Below, piece by piece: positions 25,560 through 32,879 of a stretch of DNA of 64,000 nucleotides; positions within the stretch are counted from its first letter, which is position 1; each line of letters begins with the position of its first letter. The position numbers and the translations under genes are program-made. The notes below the pieces were generated by a model. The model ran no database searches. It was not told where the DNA came from and worked only from the letters and a program-made list of their open reading frames with translations. Source of the stretch: Streptomyces sp. NBC_00459 (GTDB lineage: Bacteria > Actinomycetota > Actinomycetes > Streptomycetales > Streptomycetaceae); assembly GCF_036013955.1 (NCBI RefSeq), contig NZ_CP107903.1, forward strand, positions 5,332,001 to 5,396,000. The letters are read 5' to 3'.

Positions 25560-26005
25560 CGGACGTCACCCCCGACCGGGACGGCGTGGATGTTGCGCCG
25601 GTCGAGGTCGAGGCGGAAGTGAGCCGCCAGTACGAGGACGCGCCGCCGCCTCCAGCGCAGGGCGCGTTCCCGGGCCGTCCAGCAGGGCCGTACGTGGGTT
25701 GTACGGGGCGACTTGGCCGCCTCGGGGGCCCAGCACCCGGTGAGAGCGGGCAGGTACGGCCGCGACAGACGGGACGCGGAACCGTCCAGTGCTCCCTGGT
25801 CGGTGCTGTACGGAGACGGGCGTTGGGCCGGGACTCGTGCTGCTGTCGGGCGGGCGTGATCCATTGCGTCTGTGCTGGTTACGGCGATTCGAGTTGCCGT
25901 CGGTGTCTTCCGGCGGGTGCCGGTCGCGGGCAACAGGCGGGTGAGTCCCCAGAGAACCAGGGTCACCAGGAGCCAGTGCAGCGCGGTGGCGCTACGCTCG
26001 GCCAT
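25556..26005 (-). CDS. Small membrane-anchored hypothetical protein, first gene of micro-operon
   Basis: 149 aa from ATG 26005 (MAERSATALHWLLVTLVLWGL); AGGAG lies nine bases upstream, and ATG 26011 or TTG 26014 are alternatives. One N-terminal hydrophobic segment (LHWLLVTLVLWGLTRLL), then a long Arg/Thr/Pro-rich region of low complexity ending in LVLAAHFRLDLDRRNIHAVPVGGDVR. Overlaps the next gene as ATGA. The promoter must share the palindrome-rich gap with the divergent GntR gene. Confidence 0.55.
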   Translation of the reverse strand: MAERSATALHWLLVTLVLWGLTRLLPATGTRRKTPTATRIAVTSTDAMDHARPTAARVPAQRPSPYSTDQGALDGSASRLSRPYLPALTGCWAPEAAKSPRTTHVRPCWTARERALRWRRRRVLVLAAHFRLDLDRRNIHAVPVGGDVR

Positions 26006-26079
26006 GTTCATCAACTCCTACTCAGTTGGTGGGCCATGCCCCCGGACCGGTCGCACGGTCGCGGGGGTCTTCTCTAGAT

Positions 26080-26145
26080 GTACCACGGTACGCCACGGTC
26101 GCCATTGGTGCACCATGGGCTGGCAAGGCGGATCCCGGTGCACCA
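26080..26145. promoter_or_regulatory. Operator array between micro-operon and GntR gene
   Basis: Three short perfect palindromes: GTACC-AC-GGTAC (26080-26091), TGGTGCACCA (26106-26115) and GGTGCACC again (26137-26144). The two GGTGCACC copies are 30 bases apart, about three helical turns. GntR proteins bind such symmetric sites, so the adjacent regulator probably controls both directions; this is inference. Confidence 0.5.
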
Positions 26146-26160
26146 GGCAAAGCTGAAGGT

Positions 26161-26433
26161 ATGGCCGAGTACGAGTGGCAGCGGATTGCACGCACCGTTG
26201 AAGAAGAGATCAGGTCGGGACGCATCCCGCCGGGCGGAGCGCTGTCCAGCATCACGCGGATGGCGGAGACCTACGGCGTTGCCGACAGGACCATCCGGCG
26301 TGCGCTACGGGACCTTCGTGAGCGTGGGCTGATCGAGACGCTGCCGCACAAGGGGTCCTTCGTCGTCGACGTGTTGCCGCCTGTCGACCCGCCAGGGCGC
26401 GGCGATGCCAACGACGACCAACGCGGGCGGTAG
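26161..26433 (+). CDS. Short GntR-family winged-helix regulator
   Basis: 90 aa from ATG 26161 (MAEYEWQRIARTVEEEIRSG). It consists almost only of the GntR winged helix: IRSGRIPPGGALSSITRMAETYGVADRTIRRALRDLRERGLIETLPHKGSFVV, with no effector-binding domain (usual GntR length about 240 aa). Divergent from the four-gene micro-operon, with short palindromes between. Streptomyces conjugative elements and paired small-gene clusters often carry such mini-GntR proteins. Confidence 0.85.
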   Translation: MAEYEWQRIARTVEEEIRSGRIPPGGALSSITRMAETYGVADRTIRRALRDLRERGLIETLPHKGSFVVDVLPPVDPPGRGDANDDQRGR

Positions 26434-26483
26434 GCGTGGCGCCAGGGTTCGCGGCGCGGCCTGCGTCTGCGGACCTTGGAAGG

Positions 26484-27761
26484 TCAGACGGCCTGTTCGC
26501 GCACGGTCTCGGACACCGAGGCCCCCGACGACGGGTCGGCCGGGACGGAGTCGTCGTCCTCCACCGTAACCCGCCCCATCAGCGCCCAGTACCCCACCCC
26601 CGCCACCGTCCCGACGACCGCGCACAGGCCCCACAGCCACTCCGCGCCGAAACGGTCGATGACGAAGCCGGACATCAGCGGGGCGACCAGGCCGGCCACC
26701 GACCAGGACATCGTGTACATGCCCTGATAGCGACCGCGCCCGTGCACCGGGGACAGCCGCACGACCAGCCCCGTCTGCGTCGGCGCGTTGACGATCTCGG
26801 CCAGGGTCCAGACGCAGACCGTGAGGACGACAGCGCCGACCGACCCGGCGAACGCGGTGAGCCCGAACCCGTACCCGGCGAGGAGCGACGAGGCCACGAG
26901 GAGGCGACGGGCGTCCAGGTGCTGGATGAAACGGGTCACCGGTATCTGCAACACGACGATCAGTACGCCGTTGACGGCGATGACCATCCCGAAGTCCGCC
27001 GGGGTGAACCCTGCCGCGCCCATCGCGATCGGCAGCCCGACCGAGCCCTGCTGGAAGATGAGCGCGACGAGGAAGGACAGCCCGACGACGCTCATGAAGC
27101 GCCCGTCGCGCAGCACGGTCCCGAGCCCGACGGAGGCCTCCGCCTGCTCCTTCTTCGTGGCCGCCACAGGCCGTGACTCGGGCAGCTTCAGGAAGATGAC
27201 GACCGCGCAGGCCAGCGTCATACCGGCCTCCACGAGGAACCCGGCGACGTAACTGACCTCGGCGATGAAACCGGCGCCGGCGGAGGAGACGGCGAACCCG
27301 AGGTTGATGGCCCAGTAGTTCAGGGAGAACGCGCGGACGCGGTCCTCGGGCCGCACGATGTCCGCCATCATCGCCTGCACGGCCGGCCGTGAGGCATTGC
27401 TCGCCATGCCCACCAGGAAGGCGACACCGGCGATGGCGACCGGGTGGTGCACGAAGCCGAGCAGCGCGACGGAGAACGCCGTGGACGACTGGGCGATGAG
27501 AAGCGTGGGGCGCCGCCCGAGCCGGTCGGTCATGACCCCGCCGCCGATCGACGAGACGACCCCGCCGAGCCCGTGCAACGAGACGACCAGACCGGCGTAC
27601 GAGGCGGAGTAGCCGCGGTCGAGGGTCAGATAGATCGCCATGAACGTGGCGACGAAGGCCCCGAGCCGGTTGACGAGGGTGCTGGTCCACAGCCACCAGA
27701 ACTCGCGGGGCAGCCCGGAGACGGACTCTCGGGCAGCGCGTTTCAGCGCGGCGAGTGACAC
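26484..27761 (-). CDS. MFS transporter (probable drug exporter)
   Basis: 425 aa from GTG 27761, preceded by GGGGGA. About 12 membrane segments; MFS motif A-like loop GGVMTDRLGRRPTLL after helix 2, and SRPAVQAMMADIV near helix 4-5, typical of drug:H+ antiporters of the YdeG/Tap type. A second-half loop reads RFIQHLDARRLLVASSLLAG. The acidic C-terminal tail is cytosolic. Divergent from gpmA. Substrate unknown. Confidence 0.9.
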   Translation of the reverse strand: MSLAALKRAARESVSGLPREFWWLWTSTLVNRLGAFVATFMAIYLTLDRGYSASYAGLVVSLHGLGGVVSSIGGGVMTDRLGRRPTLLIAQSSTAFSVALLGFVHHPVAIAGVAFLVGMASNASRPAVQAMMADIVRPEDRVRAFSLNYWAINLGFAVSSAGAGFIAEVSYVAGFLVEAGMTLACAVVIFLKLPESRPVAATKKEQAEASVGLGTVLRDGRFMSVVGLSFLVALIFQQGSVGLPIAMGAAGFTPADFGMVIAVNGVLIVVLQIPVTRFIQHLDARRLLVASSLLAGYGFGLTAFAGSVGAVVLTVCVWTLAEIVNAPTQTGLVVRLSPVHGRGRYQGMYTMSWSVAGLVAPLMSGFVIDRFGAEWLWGLCAVVGTVAGVGYWALMGRVTVEDDDSVPADPSSGASVSETVREQAV

Positions 27762-27923
27762 AGGTATCCCCCACGGATGTAAGCAGCTCGAACGGTGATG
27801 ACAACTTACGAGCGGGTCGCGCGAGGGGACCACTCAATTAACAGATCCCGTCAACCGTTCGCCGGTTGTCCGGCTGCCGGGCGGCCGAGCAACGGATCGG
27901 GACGTTCTATTACGCTCGGGGGC

Positions 27924-28685
27924 ATGGCCGACGCACCGTACAAGCTGATCCTCCTCCGCCACGGCGAGAGCGAATGGAACGCGAAGAACCTGTTCACCGG
28001 TTGGGTGGACGTCAACCTCACCGACAAGGGCGAGAAGGAGGCGGTCCGCGGCGGTGAGCTGCTCAAGGACGCCGGCCTGCTCCCCGACGTGCTCCACACC
28101 TCCCTACAGAGGCGCGCGATCCGCACGGCCCAGCTGGCCCTCGAGTCCGCGGACCGCCACTGGATCCCCGTCCACCGCAGCTGGCGCCTGAACGAGCGCC
28201 ACTACGGCGCCCTCCAGGGCAAGGACAAGGCCCAGACACTCGCCGAGTTCGGCGAGGAGCAGTTCATGCTCTGGCGCCGCTCGTACGACACCCCGCCCCC
28301 GCCCCTTGAGGACGGCACGGAGTTCTCCCAGTCGGACGACCCGCGCTACGCGACGATCCCGCCGGAGCTGCGCCCCCGCACGGAGTGCCTGAAGGATGTC
28401 GTCGACCGCATGCTCCCGTACTGGTACGACGGCATCGTCCCCGACCTCCTCACCGGCCGTACGGTCCTGGTCGCGGCCCACGGCAACAGCCTCCGCGGCC
28501 TGGTCAAGCACCTGGACGGCATCTCCGACGAGGCGATCTCCGGCCTGAACATCCCGACGGGCATCCCCCTCGCCTACGAACTGGACGCCGACTTCAAGCC
28601 GGTGAAGCCGGGCGGCACCTACCTCGACCCGGACGCGGCAGCGGCGGCGATCGAGGCGGTCAAGAACCAGGGCAAGAAGAAGTAG
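27924..28685 (+). CDS. gpmA: 2,3-bisphosphoglycerate-dependent phosphoglycerate mutase
   Basis: 253 aa from ATG 27924; TACGCT at 27911-27916 suggests a leaderless transcript. The catalytic LRHGESEWN motif (phospho-His near residue 15), R-x-L-NERHYGALQG with Glu/His, and the second His in AAHGNSLRGLVKH are all intact. Interconverts 3- and 2-phosphoglycerate in glycolysis and gluconeogenesis. The C-terminus is Lys-rich (KNQGKKK). Length is normal for the family. A terminator follows. Confidence 0.96.
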   Translation: MADAPYKLILLRHGESEWNAKNLFTGWVDVNLTDKGEKEAVRGGELLKDAGLLPDVLHTSLQRRAIRTAQLALESADRHWIPVHRSWRLNERHYGALQGKDKAQTLAEFGEEQFMLWRRSYDTPPPPLEDGTEFSQSDDPRYATIPPELRPRTECLKDVVDRMLPYWYDGIVPDLLTGRTVLVAAHGNSLRGLVKHLDGISDEAISGLNIPTGIPLAYELDADFKPVKPGGTYLDPDAAAAAIEAVKNQGKKK

Positions 28686-28721
28686 CTTTCACGGCAGTCT
28701 TCACGACAACTTTCGCGATCG

Positions 28722-28762
28722 TGCCCCCGACCTGCGCTCATGGCGCGGAGCGGGGGCATTTT
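28722..28762 (+). terminator. Terminator after gpmA
   Basis: TGCCCCCG ... CGGGGGCA stem with an inner GC-rich extension, followed by TTTT. Confidence 0.85.
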
Positions 28763-28872
28763 CGCGACCGGGCCCTCTGACGGACCCTCAGCGCACAACC
28801 CCTCGGGCATCTCGTGTGTCTGACGCAGGTGAAGGCACCACCCGCCTCATCAACCCCAGGGGGAACCACACC

Positions 28873-29679
28873 ATGCGCATACGCGCCACTGTCGCCACCG
28901 CTACCGCCGCTGCCCTCAGCGCCGCTCTGGCCGTCGCCGCTCTCGCCGCTCCGGCAGCCGGGGCCGACCAGGACGACTCGGCCACGACGTTCTCGAACAT
29001 CGATGTCAACCACGACTGGCAGGACTACACCGTTGGCGTCGACGCCGCGACGAAGAGACTGATCCCGATCTCCGCGACGCTCAGCGACCCGTCCGGCATC
29101 AAGAGCGTGTCGATCGAGCTGAGGCGCGGAGACGACGCGGAGAAGCCCGAGGCGGTCATTACCGCGGGTGCCCACTGCCACAAGACCAACGAGATCACCT
29201 CCTGGTGCGAGGCCCTGCTGACGGCCAACCCGAAGGTCAACCTCCACAGCAACGCCCTCGCCGGTCTCTGGTACCTGAGCTTCGTGGCCACCGACGGCGA
29301 AGGCAACGTCACCCGCGGGGACGGCCTCACCGACCTCACATCCTTCGCCCGCGTCAAGCGCACGACCTACATGTCCCAGACCGACGCCGGCCCGGAGCCG
29401 GTGACCAAGGGCAAGAACCTCACGGTCAAGGCCCAGATGACCGTCGCCAGCTGGGAGACGAACAAGAACGTCCCCCTCGTCGGGCACCAGCTGCTGCTCC
29501 AGTACCGCAAGGGCACGAGCGGCCCCTTCAAGACGCTGAAGAAGGTCAAGACCGACCGGAACGGCTGGGCCACGGCCACCGTGCAGGCGACCGCGGACGG
29601 CGCGTACCGCTACACCTTCGAGGGCACGAACCTCACCATGCCCGCGGCCGGCTGGACCGACTACGTCGACGTGAAGTAG
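28873..29679 (+). CDS. Secreted protein, beta-sandwich type (DUF5707-like)
   Basis: 268 aa from ATG 28873 with GGGGGA upstream. Signal peptide MRIRATVATATAAALSAALA to about residue 31 (AAGA-D). The mature part looks like two beta domains: first with LIPISATLSDPSGIKSVSIELRRG and a Cys pair (HCHKTNEITSWCEALL), second with NVPLVGHQLLLQYRK...GPFKTLKKVKTDRNGWATATVQATADGAYRYTFEG, the pattern of an Ig-like domain for extracellular proteins. I recall DUF5707 for such proteins but cannot verify. Function unknown; exported by Sec. Confidence 0.8.
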   Translation: MRIRATVATATAAALSAALAVAALAAPAAGADQDDSATTFSNIDVNHDWQDYTVGVDAATKRLIPISATLSDPSGIKSVSIELRRGDDAEKPEAVITAGAHCHKTNEITSWCEALLTANPKVNLHSNALAGLWYLSFVATDGEGNVTRGDGLTDLTSFARVKRTTYMSQTDAGPEPVTKGKNLTVKAQMTVASWETNKNVPLVGHQLLLQYRKGTSGPFKTLKKVKTDRNGWATATVQATADGAYRYTFEGTNLTMPAAGWTDYVDVK

Positions 29680-29700
29680 GCCCGGACAGCTGATGTGACC

Positions 29701-29734
29701 GTCCCCTGCCCGCGACAATCGCAGGGCAGGGGAC
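29701..29734. terminator. Bidirectional terminator
   Basis: Perfect 11-bp stem GTCCCCTGCCC / GGGCAGGGGAC with a 12-base loop between convergent genes. Confidence 0.8.
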
Positions 29735-29779
29735 CTCTTCGTGCCCGCCCGCTCACCTGCTCACCTGCCGACCGCGTCC

Positions 29780-30028
29780 TCAGACCGTCAGCGGAACCGG
29801 GTGGACCTCATCGGCCTTGTGGCCGGCGCGCTCGTGGATGCGCTGGACAGCCTCCGCCGAGGGAGCCTCGGAGAGGCAGTAGACCGTGCCGGACCCGGGG
29901 TCCGCCCAGGCCTTCTCGAAGTGGACTCCCTCGTCCTTCTCGATGTCCAGGTCGGCCTGGTGGGCCTCGCGCAGCTGGTCGGCCGTGATGCCTTCCATGC
30001 CGTGGTGGACGTCCATGAACTGGGGCAT
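29780..30028 (-). CDS. DUF4242 nickel-binding protein (SCO4226-like)
   Basis: 82 aa from ATG 30028 (MPQFMDVHHGMEGITADQL), with GGAGG upstream. Matches the DUF4242 ferredoxin-like fold; S. coelicolor SCO4226 of this family was structurally characterised as a dimeric nickel-binding, nickel-responsive protein. Candidate ligands are H9/H10, and YCLSEAPSAEAV holds the single Cys. Its place shortly before phoU is, from memory, the same as in S. coelicolor. Role: probably nickel buffering or homeostasis. Confidence 0.85.
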   Translation of the reverse strand: MPQFMDVHHGMEGITADQLREAHQADLDIEKDEGVHFEKAWADPGSGTVYCLSEAPSAEAVQRIHERAGHKADEVHPVPLTV

Positions 30029-30241
30029 GGCGCCGCACCTCCTATCCCTGATCCGGTCGCTCTTCCTGCTTCGTACGGTTCGCCTGCTCTCCATACTCTG
30101 CCCGTACCGCCGTCCCGGCGACCCAGCGAGCGGCCACCGCCCGCGGCGCCGGTCGTCCGGTACGGCGCGACAGGCCCCCGGAGCGATCGTGCTCCTCCGC
30201 CGGCCCAGTGCCCTGGAGGAGCAACTCGCCGCTCGTACGCG

Positions 30242-31378
30242 CTACTTGAGGCCGATCTCCGCGCAGTCCGCCGCGTACTCCGGGGTGCAGATGTCCTGGA
30301 TGGTGTAGACGCCGTCCTGGATCACGGTGTCCTTGATGTTCTCCTTGGTGAGGGCCACCACCGGTACCAGCATCGACGGGATCTTCTTCTCCGTCGGGCT
30401 GTCGACGCTGTCGCGGGTCAGCGCGTCGAACTCGATCCCGCGGCCCTGGACCTTGGCCACCGCGATGGACGCGGCGTTGTTGGCCTCCAGGATGAACGAC
30501 TTGTAGACGCTCATGTACTGCTCGCCCGAGACGATCCGCTGCACCGCCGCCAGGTCCGCGTCCTGCCCGGTCACCGGCGGGATCTTCGAGGCGCCCGCCT
30601 CCTTCAGCGCGTCGATGACCGCGCCGGCCATGCCGTCGTTCGCCGAGTAGACGGCGGCGATGTTGTTCAGCCCGACGGTCTTGATCGCCGCCTCCATGTG
30701 GGCCTTGGCGACCTCGGGCAGCCAGTCCTTGGTGTTGTACGACGCCGCGATCTGGACCTTGCCCTGGAGCTCGTTCATCGCGCCGGACTTGAACCGGCCC
30801 GTGTTCGGGTCCGTGACCGAGCCGTTGATCATGACGATCTTGCTGGTCGCGGCCTTCTCGGCGAGCGCCTCGACGATCGAACGGCCCTGCACCTCGCCGA
30901 CGAGTTCGTTGTCGTGCGAGACGTACGCGTCGATCGGGCCCTCCGCGAGCCGGTCGTACGCGATGACCGGTATGTCCGCGTCCTTGGCCTTCTCGATCGC
31001 CGGCGCGATGGCCTTGGCGTCGATCGCGTCCACCACGAGGACGTCCACCTTCTCGGAGATCATCTCCTCGAGCTGCCGGCTCTGCTTGGCCTTGTCCGCC
31101 TCGGCGTTGGCGTAGAGGACCTTGCCCTTGCCGTTGGTGAGGGCGATGACCTGCTTCTTGAAGAGCGGGTAGTCGAACTTCTCGAAGCGCTTCGTCTCCT
31201 TGTCGGGCAGCAGGAGACCCACGGTGATGTCGTCGCCCTTCTTGGGCGCCGCGGATCCGCTGCTGCCACTGGCGCTGTCGATGACACCGCACGCGGCGAG
31301 CGAGAAGGCCGAGGCAGCGGCCGTCACCGCGATGGCGGTACGGCGCACGGCGGTCCGACGGGGGGTACGAGCGTTCAC
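30242..31378 (-). CDS. Orphan ABC-type sugar-binding lipoprotein (RbsB/XylF-like)
   Basis: 378 aa from GTG 31378 (VNARTPRRTAVRRTAIAV), with GGAAGG upstream; upstream ATGs exist. Lipoprotein signal with lipobox FSLAAC near residue 27-31. The mature protein is a type I periplasmic-binding fold: ITVGLLLPDKETKRFEKFDYPLFKKQ, VDVLVVDAIDAKAIAPAIEKA, IPVIAYDRL, KIVMINGS, AVYSANDGMAGAVIDAL, VTGQDADLAAVQRI. This is close to D-xylose/ribose binding proteins. No permease or ATPase gene lies beside it, so it must borrow a transporter or act as a sensor. A palindrome upstream suggests repression. Confidence 0.88.
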   Translation of the reverse strand: MNARTPRRTAVRRTAIAVTAAASAFSLAACGVIDSASGSSGSAAPKKGDDITVGLLLPDKETKRFEKFDYPLFKKQVIALTNGKGKVLYANAEADKAKQSRQLEEMISEKVDVLVVDAIDAKAIAPAIEKAKDADIPVIAYDRLAEGPIDAYVSHDNELVGEVQGRSIVEALAEKAATSKIVMINGSVTDPNTGRFKSGAMNELQGKVQIAASYNTKDWLPEVAKAHMEAAIKTVGLNNIAAVYSANDGMAGAVIDALKEAGASKIPPVTGQDADLAAVQRIVSGEQYMSVYKSFILEANNAASIAVAKVQGRGIEFDALTRDSVDSPTEKKIPSMLVPVVALTKENIKDTVIQDGVYTIQDICTPEYAADCAEIGLK

Positions 31379-31484
31379 GGCAGGCGCCTTCCAGGCGGGG
31401 AACAGCATGAAGAACCCAGATACAGATACGGAAGCCAACGCGGCTGCAGCACGTGACGTCAAGAAGTGCTGGTTAACGAGATGG

Positions 31485-31501
31485 CAACAGGGTGCCTGTT
31501 G
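31485..31501 (-). promoter_or_regulatory. Palindrome upstream of the sugar-binding gene
   Basis: Perfect CAACAGG-gtg-CCTGTTG, 107 bases before the start. Typical size for a LacI/GntR/ROK-type operator; the protein is unknown. The rest of 31379-31679 shows no gene. Confidence 0.4.
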
Positions 31502-31621
31502 TGCATGGACAGCGCCTGAGCGTCAACTGATGTGAAGTGTATGCCCGTTCAACGACCGCCGAGGGCGTCCTGCACCGCTCCGAACAGGGCCGAACGACCC
31601 CGGCGTACACAAACCTCACAC

Positions 31622-31657
31622 AAAAGGACCCCATCTCCACAACGGGAGACAGGGCCC
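31622..31657 (-). terminator. Terminator of the Cys-rich peptide gene
   Basis: Minus-strand stem GGGCCC-TG-TCTCC / GGAGA-TG-GGGTCC (one G-T pair) followed by TTTT, 22 bases after the stop of the peptide gene. Confidence 0.7.
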
Positions 31658-31679
31658 TCAAGGCCTCGGTGGTACGCCG

Positions 31680-31832
31680 TCAACCACACTGACAGGGGTT
31701 GCCCGACTGGCAGCCGCACCCGCAGCCGGAGCCGCAGCCGCAGGCGCCGAACAGAGGCAGGTTCTTGATCTCGGCGGGCTGCTGCGTCTCGCGCGCCTGT
31801 GTCGGGTCGGGCGTGCTGGGGGTCTCGGCCAT
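31680..31832 (-). CDS. 50-residue cysteine-rich peptide
   Basis: ATG 31832 has a strong AGGAGGG five bases upstream, and a terminator follows the stop, so this tiny gene is a complete transcription unit. The sequence is MAETPSTPDPTQARETQQPA, then EIKNLPLFGA, then a tail with seven cysteines in CGCGSGCGCGCQSGNPCQCG. The leader-like polar N-terminus and Cys/Gly-only tail suggest either a metallothionein-like metal binder or a ribosomally made precursor peptide; no modification enzymes are adjacent. It is next to phoU, with a nickel-binding protein gene 1.7 kb downstream. Confidence 0.75.
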   Translation of the reverse strand: MAETPSTPDPTQARETQQPAEIKNLPLFGACGCGSGCGCGCQSGNPCQCG

Positions 31833-31986
31833 GGGGCCCTCCTGGAGCCTGGATCCTGGAGACAGATGCCTTCTCCCCATTGCATGCCCCTCCCGCCGGG
31901 CGCATCAACGGCGCACAGAGGCTCGCGGACACCTCGGCGGCGCGAGGACCGGCCCCGCGCGCCCCGCCGTGGAGCCGCCCGCAGGC

Positions 31987-32676
31987 CTACGCCCCCTCGA
32001 CCCCGGTGGGCGGCTGCACGTCCGGCTGCAGGTCGTCCGCGTGCTCACCCGTCACCAGGAACACCACACGCTTGGCGACCGCTACCGCGTGGTCCGCGAA
32101 GCGCTCGTAGTAGCGGCCCAGCAGCGTCACGTCGACCGCCGTCTCGATGCCGTGCTTCCAGCGGTCCTCCATCAGGTGCCGGAAGAGCGTGCGGTGCAGC
32201 AGGTCCATCTCGTCGTCGTCCGTCTCCAGCTGCATCGCCAGGTCGACGTCCTTGGTGATGATGACCTCGGCCGCCTTCGCCATCAGACGCTGCGCGAGCT
32301 GACCCATCTCCAGGATCGTGGCGTGCAGGTCGCTCGGGACCGCGCGCTCCGGGAAACGCAGCCGGGCCAGCTTGGCGACGTGCTGGGCCAGGTCGCCCGA
32401 GCGCTCCAGGTCGGCGCTCATCCGCAGCGACGTGACGACGATCCGCAGATCGGTCGCCACCGGCTGCTGGCGGGCCAGCAGAGCTATGGCGCGGGCCTCC
32501 AGATCGTGCTGGAGCTCGTCTACCTTGTCGTCGGCCTCGATGACACTTTCGGCCAGTTTCAGGTCCGAGTCCAGGATCGCCGTCGTGGCACGCCCGATCG
32601 CCGACCCGACAAGTCGGGCCATCTCGACCAGACTATCGCCGATCGAGTCAAGTTCCTCGTGGTACGCGTCACGCAT
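31987..32676 (-). CDS. phoU: Phosphate-signalling regulator PhoU
   Basis: 229 aa from ATG 32676 (MRDAYHEELDSIGDSLVEM); the longer frame upstream is rejected. Two three-helix PhoU bundles, each with the E/D-x3-D metal-cluster motif: ESVIEADDKVDELQ in the first half and ETDDDEMDLLH with GRYYERFADHAVAVA in the second. PhoU restrains phosphate signalling through the sensor kinase and Pst system. Divergent from phoR-phoP with PHO-box repeats between, as in S. coelicolor (SCO4228). Confidence 0.95.
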   Translation of the reverse strand: MRDAYHEELDSIGDSLVEMARLVGSAIGRATTAILDSDLKLAESVIEADDKVDELQHDLEARAIALLARQQPVATDLRIVVTSLRMSADLERSGDLAQHVAKLARLRFPERAVPSDLHATILEMGQLAQRLMAKAAEVIITKDVDLAMQLETDDDEMDLLHRTLFRHLMEDRWKHGIETAVDVTLLGRYYERFADHAVAVAKRVVFLVTGEHADDLQPDVQPPTGVEGA

Positions 32677-32773
32677 CAGGTGTCCCTCTCTTGACGTCCG
32701 TTCGGGGGCGAACAGCGGGCCCCGTGACCCCCACGCTCCCACGATCGGCCCCGCACGCGTCCTTTTCCGCCCC

Positions 32774-32806
32774 GACAAATGAACCAATACTGGCTCCAAG
32801 GTGAAC
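32774..32806. promoter_or_regulatory. PHO box (three 11-base direct repeat units)
   Basis: Read on the minus strand: GTTCACCTTGG, AGCCAGTATTG, GTTCATTTGTC in tandem. The outer units match the Streptomyces PhoP consensus GTTCACC. Located between phoU and phoR, it should mediate PhoP activation of both directions. Confidence 0.8.
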
Positions 32807-32879
32807 TCTGGGCGACGAGTGTTCGAGGTCGCACTCTCTTGGCTGTGGCCAGGACGTATCCCATGCCTAACCTGGCTGC

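Noticed and set aside
31680..31832. Lanthipeptide or thiopeptide assignment for the Cys-rich peptide
   Set aside because: No Lan or YcaO-type enzyme in the window; only the general possibility of a modified peptide is kept.
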